Shown in pieces: positions 10,270 through 19,738 of a stretch of DNA of 64,000 bases. The DNA lies in contig CM036209.1 in the NCBI GenBank assembly GCA_020631735.1, positions 5,183,451-5,247,450 on the forward strand. The letters are read 5' to 3'. The DNA is from Saccharum officinarum (taxonomy: Eukaryota > Streptophyta > Magnoliopsida > Poales > Poaceae). The translations under genes were made by a program, and so were the position numbers. The notes beneath the pieces are model-generated. The model did not search any database. It saw only the letters and a program-made list of their open reading frames with translations, and had not been told where the DNA came from. Position 1 is the stretch's first letter; each line of letters begins with the position of its first letter.

Positions 10270-10999
10270 AGCCAAGAGGCGTATCCTACCTCAGCTTAAA
10301 TATCCCCACCTTGAAGAAGGAAGAAAGGGAAAATAAAAACCAAGATCTGTGATGGGGTGGGGAAGACGAGATGCTTCAGATTTCCTGACCCATTTATCCT
10401 TTATCTATCATAGGACATAATGGCACACAATAACCAGAAGACATATGAGTGCTCGGTGAAGCACCAGTCCCACCCAGCAGGACTTAATGGCCATCGGGAG
10501 TGTCAGAACTTTGGGTGCATCAACACGTGGACCTTCAGCACCGGCACTCGAGAGTCACGGAGTGGCTCGTCATCAAGTCCTTTGGGGGCTACTATCAGTG
10601 ATATGGACATAGGGTGCCTCACACCTCGGAATATCAGCCCATAGCCATCGGGATGGACCGAAGCTGACGAAGATGAGGTCCACCTGAACCAAGGCCCATC
10701 ATAAGACACGATGGACAAGCAAGTAACCTAATGTAGGAAGCTTGGACTCAACTTCTACAAGATGTGGTAGTTATCATGTTGTAGATTTCCTTGTAACCGA
10801 CTAGGAAACATATACGTAAACCGATTGGTATCCTATTAACCCTACCCCTAGGCTATATAAGGCAGGGTAGGGATCCCCCGATCGGTATTGAGAGATAATC
10901 TCAACATATTCTAGGTTAGGTTGCATAGACAGTTAGTCATCATCAGCCCCTTGTAAACTCGAGCATACGAGATAAAGAGATCTACTCCAAACTGGACGT
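10270..10999 (+). repeat. Degenerate Gypsy LTR remnant
   Basis: The sequence has the texture of an old grass Gypsy LTR: a GGGGGCTACTATCAGTGATATGG-like block, a promoter-like CTATATAAGGCAGGG and a 5'UTR-like region after it. No LTR partner, primer-binding site or TSD is visible. The limits are approximate, and the first 150 bp may be something else. Confidence 0.45.
10854..10860 (+). promoter_or_regulatory. TATA box of the LTR remnant
   Basis: TATATAA sits in a GC-flanked context (TAGGC-TATATAA-GGCAGGG), as in LTR promoters. It is probably inactive given the decay around it. Confidence 0.35.
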
Positions 11000-11689
11000 A
11001 CACTACTACAGAAAGTCAATTCACCGTCAGGACCTTCACCAATGGTTTTGAGATAACCGGCGGTGATACGTATCACCGCCAGCTTATGACCTATGGGGTC
11101 CCTCCTGGCCGAATAACCAGCGGTGATGATCGCTTTTGCCACCGGCTTGGCGTATGATCCGGCGGTGAACAAAATCTAGCCCTTCGCCGAGCCAGTGGTA
11201 GAAGGGTTTTCACCGCCGGCTGCTCGTCCTATGTCCGACACCCGACGAAACCAGTAGAGATAATAGTTTTTTACCGCTGGTGTCATGATGGACGTTTGCG
11301 CTAGAGTATGATCCGGCGGTAATCAGGTTATCATCGTTGGATTACCGTATGAACCGGTGGTGAAGCAAACATTGTTTGAATGAACGCGTTGGTGATCCGA
11401 AGTCAACGTCAGTGCATTACGGTGGTGTTACAACCACCGGGACATTCATACGGTGATGGTTAATGCTCGAAATTTGTGCCGTCTATTAGTGCGTATTGAA
11501 TCCGGACTCTTTGTCTGGACTGAAGCCCTAATAAGGCCAACCGGCCGCCGCCTCCTTCCGCATGGCCGACCCACTGTTCCTCTCTCGCTATTTGTGTGCA
11601 CGCCTCGTGTCACGCCGCTGCCAAATTCAAAGGCAAGTTATGCTTTCGCACTTCAATGATGGATCTTTGTCGGATTATTTTTCTCTTTA

Positions 11690-11788
11690 AGCCTTATTTG
11701 AATGTTGTCAGATTCATCTCAATCCATATGTGTTGGGATAAATTGAAGCAATCCACCACAACACATGTGGATTGATCCAAATAAGATC
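11690..11788. mobile_element. Tourist-like MITE (about 100 bp) inside the CACTA
   Basis: The ends CCTTATTTGAAT and, inverted, TCTTATTTGGAT form imperfect terminal repeats. The interior is also partly palindromic (CATATGTGTTGGGAT and its counterpart). A TTA flanks both sides, as expected for PIF/Harbinger MITEs. Confidence 0.5.
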
Positions 11789-11853
11789 TTAGTGATCTCA
11801 TTAGTAAGGAAGCTCTCATCCTACTGCACATTGACGATCGCAGGCTCTACAAA

Positions 11854-12973
11854 ATGGAGGAGGCCTCTAGCAAGAGGAACGCACTGGCCAACCTCACAGA
11901 GGATGTCATTCTTGAGATCCTCCGCCGCCTCCCCGCCCGCTCCTTGTTCTGCTGCAAATGTGTCTGTCGCTCCTAGAATAGCCTCATCTCCGACAACCGT
12001 AAGGTGCTGCCTCAGACTGTGACCGACTTCTTCTACGACGGAGAGAACGGCATGCGAAACTTCACCAGCTTCACCGGTGAATGTCCCAACTTGTTCTTCT
12101 TGCCCTTCCCTAGGGACAATGTAGCTACCTTAGATTGCTGCAATGGCCTCGTCCTATGCTCGTGCGTTGAGGCTGCTGGTGCTGGATCCCGCTATGTCGT
12201 CTGCAATCTGACAACCAAGAATTTGCGGGTACTGTCGCCTAGCATCTGTGTTGTTGGTCAGGCTCGATTGGGGTTCAATCCGACAACCTCCTCACACTTC
12301 CATGTGATTGAATTTGTGGAGCATGAGGATGCTAAGTGCCTAGGTGTGGAGATCTACTCATCTGAATTTGCAGAATAGATCTATAAGGAATCTGAATGGG
12401 GCCAGGACATTGATGATGTGATACGTTCAAGATCAGCAAGTGTGTTTCTTAACGGTTTTCTGCACATTATGGGTACTCTATGATACTTGTAGTGGTCCAA
12501 TGGATATGGAGAGAAAGACATGGAGGAAAATTCCTAGGGCTCGTGGTACTCTACCCTCCATCCATCAAGCTCAGAGTTACTTGTGTGTATGTACTATTGG
12601 TGGTGTTAGTGGTCACAATATGTCACAGCTTTCAATCTAGATCCTTAAAGACTATGCTACTAATAAATGGACATTGAAGCATACTGTCAGCACGTTGAAG
12701 GTGTTTGGAAAGACTAATATTCAATTTGGTTACATGGATTATGAGGCGGACAACATAGCAATTACAGTTCATTCAGAATGGAATTTGATTTTCTTTGTTG
12801 GGGATGAAAGAAGATTCATTGCGTATGACATGGACTGCAGAAAAATGTATGCCATCCCTACCCGTGTCTTTCGGTATGGTAGACGTAGTGTCCTGTCAGG
12901 GTTCATGAGCAGACCTTACTTTCTTCCTTATGTTCCCTTGTTCTTGTTCTTGGAGTCATTAGCAAAGCAGTGA
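11854..12973 (+). pseudogene. Captured F-box protein gene, broken
   Basis: F-box proteins are substrate adaptors of SCF ubiquitin ligases. From the ATG at 11854 the frame gives an N-terminal F-box at about residues 9-50 (LTEDVILEILRRLPARSLF, then CVCRS). An F-box-associated beta-propeller-like region follows, with CCNGLVLCS and YVVCNLTTKNLRVL. In-frame stops occur at 11974-11976 (codon 41) and 12376-12378 (codon 175). Both sit where the family has Trp, so each looks like TGG changed to TAG. Further downstream the reading moves between frames (12440-12640, then 12674-12973). The copy is intron-free and lies wholly within a CACTA element, so I infer capture from a host gene. Confidence 0.82.
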
Positions 12974-12984
12974 ATAAAGCTGCA

Positions 12985-13194
12985 TTTGATGTATCTCTGT
13001 GTCATGCCATTGCCAGAGGAGGAGGATGCCTCCGACCTAGTGTCTTCGCTTGACACGTCATCATCCACCTCCTCGTCATCATCAGACACGAACTCGACGG
13101 GCGGGAATGGAGGGATCCTAGGCTTATTGTAGCGTGGGGTCGGAGAGAAGCCCGGCGGAATGGCGAGGAAGTTATCAATGTTCCCGCCATCGCT
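12985..13194. other. GC-rich segment between F-box fragment and subterminal array
   Basis: A stretch of about 200 bp rich in TCATCATC and CTCCTCGTCATC could be another captured coding fragment (an acidic Asp/Glu run on the minus strand), but I do not recognise it. Confidence 0.3.
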
Positions 13195-13570
13195 GTCACC
13201 GCCGGATGGTATGTGGGACCGGTGTTGATTGACACATCATCACCGCCAGATGGTACACTGGGCCGGCGTCGATGGTTACATCATCACCGCCGGATGGTAC
13301 ACCGGACCGGTGTCGATGGACGCATCATCACTGTCGGATGGTACGCTGGGCCGGCATCGATGGTTACATCATCACCGCCAGATCGTACGCCGGACCGGTG
13401 TCGATGGACACATCATCACCGACGGATGGTACGCCAGGCCGGTGTCAATGGTTACATCATTACCACCGGATTGTACGCCAGGCCGACAGTGGTAAAACAC
13501 CGTCACCGCCGTATGCTACGCCGGACCGACGGTGGTAAAATATTGTCACCGCCGGAGCGCAACCGGCGGA
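13195..13570 (+). repeat. Tandem array with 44-bp period (CACTA right subterminal repeats)
   Basis: Alternating variants of a 44-bp unit (CCGGNGTCGATGGNNRCATC followed by ATCACCGCCGGATGGTAC) repeat about eight times. Because 44 is not a multiple of three, all three frames stay open and give spurious His/Arg-rich proteins. The motif CACCGCCGG is shared with the left subterminal region. Confidence 0.85.
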
Positions 13571-13673
13571 GATAAAGGTCGCCGATCACCGTCGACATAC
13601 ACCAACGGGAGCCAAAACCGTCGGTAATGGGGGTTCTAGAGCCAGCGATGTTTTGCTTTTTGTAGTAGTGGTA

Positions 13674-15487
13674 AGGTACCACGTACCTGAACTAGTATAA
13701 ATCTGTGTCTCATGTGCTACCCTTCTGATTCCTTTTTGCGTGATACATTGATCTCCATTGCTAGGGTCAACACATCTGACACATATTTAGTGTACAAAAG
13801 TTGTATCAGTTTTATTAATCTTTAACTAAGAATTATTGATGCCAGACTGGTTTCTACTCCCTCCATTTCAAGTTAGAATGACTTAATTAGAATTTGAAAC
13901 AAAGCGAGTAGAAGTTGCCACATTATTTACAACCATTTTCATGCCAAAGTCTTTCATCGGGCTCAAAAAGGTCATTCTGATGTGCTAAGTTAGTGAATGA
14001 TGGTGGAGGGAAAAACGAGAAGGGGCCACTAAACACATTACACCACAACATCAATATATTGTAATAAGACATCTGTCGCTAAAACTGTCAGTGGCCAAAG
14101 AGTTATACGGCAAACATGCAAGAGGTAATTCACCGTTTTTTATTGCCAACCTGTCAGTAAAAATAACAAAATGTGCTACTAAAAGGTCAATTAGCAATTC
14201 CTCATATATGGCTATGAGTCAAATTGTCAATTGGTAAGTAGGCCCCTCAAAATTCACCATGGTCAAGGTCAGCATCAAACCGTACGGCTTTATCGCAAAA
14301 TTCCTGGTACCCCATGCTGTCACACCACACACCAAATCACCGCCCCACGCACGTTATTTTCCAAGACTCTTATTGCACGCTCATTCGCTTCTAATGTTAG
14401 CAGCGAATGAAGTCCATCGGCCATATAAGGAAATTAATCAAGAGGGTGAACTAATCAGAGATATTTATGGGCATTCATGTAAGGAAAGTGAGATTTAAAA
14501 CTGACATACAAGGAAATTAGAAGATATATTAATGGGAGAAAAAGAAAATTCAATCAGTTATGCAAGGAAACTAATCGGAGTCAGAGTTAGAAATCATGCG
14601 TTGAGAATAATGAAGTAGCGCGGGCGCTGAATAAAGATTGTGCCCTCCTTCCCCATCTTGGTTGCCATGCCATTTACACTTAGGCCGCTAGTTGCTGTTT
14701 TGTGACTATGCATGGTGCTGTGATATAGGGCATCTATCATTAGGCTAACAAGTAGGGCATAGAATATTATGATGAGCACGCAAAGTGCACACTAGAGATC
14801 AAGATTATAGTTTTGTCTCTTTGTCTCTCTCTCTCTCTCTCTCCTTTTGTTTTGTCTTGATAAGGTGACACCAAAGCACAGAATATAATCCCAACAGTGG
14901 AGGTGAATGTTGGTTCGACTGTTAACTAAACCAGAGTCTTTGCATGGACATTGGACAGGGAGTATTGTGTGCGATACAAAATGCATGATTTTTAAGTCAC
15001 ATTATTCCCACACATGATTAAAGTACGCACCAAATTAAAGCAGAATGTTATCCAAGGCGGGAAAGTTCAGAGACAGGAATAACTGACAACAAAGCAGGTA
15101 TATTTCTTCTCTAATACGTTAGCACTTTGGAATATTGCCACGGACAACAGAGGGCCGGGCAGCAAGATCTCGAAGCAACATATACATAGAAGCAAAGTTC
15201 TAGTAGCAAGAAGAGAGTGTGACGGCTTTTCTCTCTTCTTTTTCCTTTTTTTCTTTTGCTTTTGACAAAGCGTGTGATACTAATAATAGAAATAAAAGTA
15301 GGGATATTTAAATGTTTATTCCACTGTTCAATGGAAGGCACACATGATTGCATTGTAAGAACACCCAACACGCATGCATTATAAACACTACTGATCGGTA
15401 TAGGTCTAACATCAAGGCAGTGACACACAAACACCAAAAAAAAAGAGAGAGATTTGAGTGTTGGTAGTGACACTCCCAAAAATAGAC
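13674..15487. other. Intergenic region upstream of the DUF4220 gene
   Basis: No gene is supported. A Stowaway-like start (TACTCCCTCCATTTCAAG) lies at 13855 and a partly complementary GGTCATTCTGATG near 13970, suggesting a decayed MITE. A (TC)n microsatellite lies at 14817-14843. The rest is AT-rich, and reading frames such as 14259-14498 lack any recognisable domain. Confidence 0.5.
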
Positions 15488-15495
15488 ATATATAG
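15488..15495 (+). promoter_or_regulatory. Possible TATA box of the DUF4220/DUF594 gene
   Basis: ATATATAG lies about 65 nt upstream of the ATG at 15558, a plausible distance for a short plant 5'UTR. No other regulatory motif was identified. Confidence 0.4.
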
Positions 15496-15557
15496 ATACA
15501 TCATTACATCAATTAAGAGCTAATTAAGCTGCTACTTGGGGAGATCGTCCCAGAGAC

Positions 15558-17906
15558 ATGGTTGACATCTTGAGAGCTTTGCAATGGTGGGACCAGTGGC
15601 AGCTGCGCATCCTCGTCCTTGGCAGCCTGGGCTTGCAGTGGTTACTCCTGCTACTAGCCCCCACGCGCAACTACACCATCCCCCGCTTGCTCAGATTCTT
15701 TATCTGGGCGGCGTACGTGAGCGCTGATGCTCTGGCGATCTACGCGCTGGCCACCCTCTTCAATCGCCACGCCAAGGCGAGCAGCATCAGCAGCGGCAGC
15801 AACTGTGACTATGGGAACAAAGGGAGCTCCCTGGAGGTCCTGTGGGCGCCTCTCCTCCTCGTCTACCTCGGCGGGCGGGAGGAGATCACTGCCTACACCA
15901 TCGAGGACAACGAGCTGTGGACGCGGCATACCGTGACCATGGTGTCCCAGGTCACGGTCGCCGTGTACTCCTTCTACAAGTCGTGGCCGGAGTCCAGCGA
16001 CAGGAAGCTGCTGCTGTCCGCGATCCTGCTGTTCGTCATCGGCATCATCAGCTTCATCGAGAAGCCGTGGGCTCTGCGGAGGGCCAGCATCAAGCGGCTG
16101 GTGGCCATGTGGTCCGTGATGAAAGGGAAGAGGGAGAGCCCCGGCGGGTGGGACTGGTGCTTCACCGAGCTCGGCGACAGGTACAAGTGCTGGACAAAGC
16201 TGCCGGAAGACGATGTGCCGATCCTGTCGCAGGGCGACCAGGTCCAGATGATCCTCTCGGACCTGTCGCTATTCGCTGCCGAGGTCACCCTGCAGGCTCG
16301 GAGCAAGGGTGCGGGTGGTGACCACGACAAGAAGATCCTGGAGCCTCTCAAGTTAGAGAAAGACGAGACGCTCAAGCCCATGCTTCGTCAGGCGTTCAGG
16401 CTCATCTACACGAGAGCGAACGTGATCTTCACGCCGGCCTACCTCGCCTGCCACCTGATGCTGGTCCCGTCGCTGTACATCGCCGCCATCATGCTCTTCG
16501 CGGCGAGCCACAAGCGTGGGTATGGCGCCACCGACGTGAAGATCACGTACATAGTCCTATGCTTCACCGCGGTGCTGGATGTCTTTGGGCTGCTCATCAG
16601 TGCGCTCATGTACAAGCTCATGTCCAAAATAAAACTCGCAGCATTGTGCGAGAACCTTCGGGGGCATAACCTGATCGACTCGGTTCGGACGGCGAGTCGT
16701 CCAGTCACCGGGTCGCTCCTCAACTATGCCTGGCGGTTTGGTTACAAGCAGGAGGAAGGTAGCGATCGTAGTAGCCTGTACCGCACGGTCTCGGATGCTA
16801 TCACCTATCAACTGGTGAAGGTTTTCGAAAAAGTTAAAAATGCCGACCTCTCCAGTTACAGAAGCTTCACCAAGACGGACTACTGGACTATGGACCAAAC
16901 GGAGAGGCTGCTCAACATGGACTATTACTCCAAGTTGTTGGATGATCAAGCTCCAAGCCTGACGATGGACAACACCGCCGCCGTTTCGACTGATGATCAA
17001 GATCAGCAACGCTCGAAGATGGACAAGACCGCCGCCGTTTCGACTAATGATCGAGATCAGCCGAAGAAGGTGGCCAACAATGTTGTTTCTTCGGCGACGA
17101 CTGAAGTAGATCAGGAGTGCCCGATGAAGATGGGCGGCAACACTGATATTTCTTCGACGACTGAAGAACATCGGAAGACGAAGACACCCAACGTGGGGAT
17201 ATGGCGAAGCCTTCGTAAGACGCCATTCGACGCGAGCGTCCTCATCTGGCACATCGCCACCGACCTCTGCTTCCGCAGCAAGCCTCCAAATCACTTCCGG
17301 TGCAGGCCTCCGCATGGCGAGGTGCTTCGTGAGGTGTGCACAGAGGCAATATCCAACTACATGGCCTACCTCCTCATGTTTAGACCCGACATGCTGATGA
17401 CCGGCAGCAGGCGGCATCTGTTCACTGAAGCCACCAAGCAGATGGATCGCATCGTCACCCAGGCCAGCAAAGAAATGGCAGAAAAGGAGAAGAAGCAAAA
17501 GCAACCACTCTCCGACGAAATCCTCCTAGACAAGATCAAGGAGAAAGCAGCCAGCCTCAGAGAAAGAGAGGCATACACCATCATCGACGACGCTTGCAAG
17601 CTCGCGGAGGAGCTTCTGCGCATGAAGGACGACGATGACCGTTGGAATTTGATGCACCGCGTGTGGGTGGGCATGCTCTGCTACTCCGCCAGCATGTGCA
17701 GGGGCTACCTGCACGCCAAGAGCTTGGGAGAAGGCGGGGAGTTCCTCTCCTACGTCTGGCTCCTCATCTCGCTCCAGGGGGCCAAGACCTTGGCAGACAA
17801 GCTTCAGATGCCAGACAAAGAAGAAGGAGACGACGACGACGAACTGAACAAAAGACCGGACAAGAAGAAAGGTACCATGTTTGAGTGGCATCGTCGTCCT
17901 CACTAG
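15558..17906 (+). CDS. DUF4220/DUF594 family membrane protein
   Basis: This is an intact, intronless gene of 782 codons, a common form in grasses, where the family is large and often clustered. Its function is not established. Hydrophobic segments fit membrane spans at about residues 15-37, 47-67, 90-105, 145-167, 295-320 and 330-355, within the DUF4220 region. A charged, low-complexity linker at about 465-545 includes a 19-codon tandem repeat (MDNTAAVSTDDQDQ, then MDKTAAVSTNDRDQ). The DUF594 signature is C-terminal, about residues 715-755 (HAKSLGEGGEFLSYVWLLIS), followed by an acidic and basic tail. The ATG is the first in frame and opens with a family-typical start. No close neighbour shares its strand, and the surroundings are transposons. 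Confidence 0.93.
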   Translation: MVDILRALQWWDQWQLRILVLGSLGLQWLLLLLAPTRNYTIPRLLRFFIWAAYVSADALAIYALATLFNRHAKASSISSGSNCDYGNKGSSLEVLWAPLLLVYLGGREEITAYTIEDNELWTRHTVTMVSQVTVAVYSFYKSWPESSDRKLLLSAILLFVIGIISFIEKPWALRRASIKRLVAMWSVMKGKRESPGGWDWCFTELGDRYKCWTKLPEDDVPILSQGDQVQMILSDLSLFAAEVTLQARSKGAGGDHDKKILEPLKLEKDETLKPMLRQAFRLIYTRANVIFTPAYLACHLMLVPSLYIAAIMLFAASHKRGYGATDVKITYIVLCFTAVLDVFGLLISALMYKLMSKIKLAALCENLRGHNLIDSVRTASRPVTGSLLNYAWRFGYKQEEGSDRSSLYRTVSDAITYQLVKVFEKVKNADLSSYRSFTKTDYWTMDQTERLLNMDYYSKLLDDQAPSLTMDNTAAVSTDDQDQQRSKMDKTAAVSTNDRDQPKKVANNVVSSATTEVDQECPMKMGGNTDISSTTEEHRKTKTPNVGIWRSLRKTPFDASVLIWHIATDLCFRSKPPNHFRCRPPHGEVLREVCTEAISNYMAYLLMFRPDMLMTGSRRHLFTEATKQMDRIVTQASKEMAEKEKKQKQPLSDEILLDKIKEKAASLREREAYTIIDDACKLAEELLRMKDDDDRWNLMHRVWVGMLCYSASMCRGYLHAKSLGEGGEFLSYVWLLISLQGAKTLADKLQMPDKEEGDDDDELNKRPDKKKGTMFEWHRRPH
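16965..17080 (+). repeat. 57-bp in-frame tandem duplication within the DUF4220/DUF594 gene
   Basis: Two adjacent 57-bp units encode MDNTAAVSTDDQDQ... and MDKTAAVSTNDRDQ.... A third, weaker echo (STTEVDQ, SSTTEEH) follows. The period is a multiple of three, so the frame is kept. Confidence 0.75.
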
Positions 17907-19738
17907 AGGAAGCAAGAATATGGCGTCAGACATATTGATTTATTCGTTGTCTGTTTCCTTATCGATTTGTACGGTGCTCTGGTCTAGTCTGCTATCTTCT
18001 TTTACTTTGGCCTTTGTTTTTGTTAATTATAGCATGCATCATGTCGTCCTTGCCGGAGTGTATGCACGCGTGCGTGCTGTGCTTGCTTCTATTATAGTAC
18101 TGTGCATGTAAGTTGTTTGAGATCGTCGGTTGTGTGTGCGTGTTCATTCGCAGTCTAATAGTAATTAATAACAATCATGACAGTCTGCTGAGCCTGTACT
18201 TCTAATTTAGCGGTGACATTATATATACAGCAATATTTTTTATGGGTGGAGCCATAACCCGGCAATGTGCCGGTTAGTTACGACATCCACCAACTGACTG
18301 TTCTAATTGGTATATTGCTGCCGGTTCAAGCCACCAGTCGACAGTTCTAGGTCATAATGCTGTCGGTTCAGGTCACCAACGGGTAGTGACATGCTAATAC
18401 CGGGTCATACCTTGATTCGACAACGTCATAATGGTATGACTGTAGGGTTTTGGGTTGACTCGACAGTGTGTTAAGGACCACTAGATCCACGTTACCACCT
18501 ATTACTTGCTTCTCCACCATCGGATTCAGCTACCACCTTTGGTTCTTGTTATACATGCATCCGGACGCAATACATACCTCCACCCCCATGGACAAATGAG
18601 GTCCCCTGGAGCTGATAGTCCCACTCACTCCAACTAGCTCATTGCTTCACCATTTGTAATCTCAATAAATACTCTCTGAGGGGAAAAAATCCCTCCACAT
18701 ACACCTTCCATTCCTAGTTAAGATGGAGCATGGAGGTAGTAGAAGAATGTTTGTAAAGATGGAGCTACGCTAAAGCCAAGGCGCATTAGGATCAATGCTT
18801 GCGTGATCCGGTCGGTTTGTTGGGCTACGTTGATCGAGCCAGCTCTAGGATCACAGCCATATTGACTCCTCTGCCCTTATTCTGACATGCTCTTGCACAT
18901 CCGAGACCCTATTTGAATGTTAGAAGAATGTCCATGAAATGTTTATATTATTATAACCTTATATTTGATTTTAAATTCATAAAAAATTATTATTTCCCCT
19001 ATGTTAAATGTCCACAAATAAACATATATAAATCAAATTTCACCTATTTGAAAGTATGCAAAATTTTGGGTGTTGCAGATTAATTCTGACGTTTGGGTCC
19101 ACCTTGACGGTTTGCTAGATAAACTCTACAGAAAATACAGATTCACCAAAACTCGTGAAATTTGTTAGTTTTAAACCCCTAAACCTATGTTGGTGATCAT
19201 ATTCAAGAATTTATACAAGTTATATTGACGGTTTATGATAGGGGTTAACTACCGTCAACGCCAGTTTAGGCCATGACCCGACAGTTGCACTTATGACACC
19301 ACTGTCGGATCAGTGCACACCTAACGGTGAATTATTTAGTGCCATTGCAGGTCGAATACTACACCTGGCAATTATCTTTTCTCACACACACCAATCATTT
19401 CTCACAAGATACAATACATCATGGTGTGAGCAGCAGCAGGTTCAGAAATCATCAAAACAGAGCAAAGTCAGCCATTGTACAAAGTCTGAGAGCCTTCTTG
19501 CCTCTGTCGCCGCCAGGTCCGGCACAACTTCCCCCACTGCCGCCAGCCGTCAGACGCCGGCCGCCCAACCACCGGGTACCAGGTGTGGCGGTGGCTCACC
19601 GGGCAGCAGGGCCGTCGTCTCCCCAATTCACCCAGATCCAGCGGGAGCAAGTGCTTGAAGCAACCATGACTGCTACCGGCTCCATCGCTATCTCCACCCT
19701 CATCATGCCCCGTACCATGGCTTCCTCTTTGATCATCA
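17907..19738. other. Intergenic region with old repeat fragments
   Basis: 17907-18220 is the 3' flank of the DUF4220 gene. 18240-18480 repeats motifs like GCCGGTTCAAGCCACCAGTCGACAG, reminiscent of subterminal repeats of a DNA transposon, with related motifs at 19265-19330. 18905-19262 resembles the 3' half of the solo LTR at 22482-23795 (CACCAAAACTCGTGAAATT; GGGGTTAACTACCGTCAAC) and is probably a decayed LTR of that family. 19440-19738 is GC-rich and probably belongs to the L1 5' region. Confidence 0.45.

Larger units (their letters stand above)
11001..13670. mobile_element. Complete CACTA transposon carrying an F-box gene, TSD GTA
   Basis: The left end CACTACTACAGAAAGTCAA and the reverse complement of the right end CACTACTACAAAAAGCAAA form terminal inverted repeats. 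The element is flanked by the 3-bp TSD GTA (10998-11000 and 13671-13673). Subterminal repeats with ACCGGCGGTGAT-like motifs fill 11020-11450 and 13195-13570. At 2670 bp it has no recognisable transposase and would depend on a related element. The interior holds an F-box pseudogene and a small MITE-like insertion. Confidence 0.92.

Noticed and set aside
10854..11000. Promoter of the F-box gene
   Set aside because: It lies outside the CACTA element in an older LTR remnant, so it cannot be the gene's own promoter.
13213..13575. His/Arg-rich proteins encoded in three frames
   Set aside because: Artefact of the 44-bp tandem repeat in the CACTA end.
16557..17504. 315-codon minus-strand frame inside the DUF4220/DUF594 gene
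   Set aside because: Antisense shadow of an intact gene with recognised domains.
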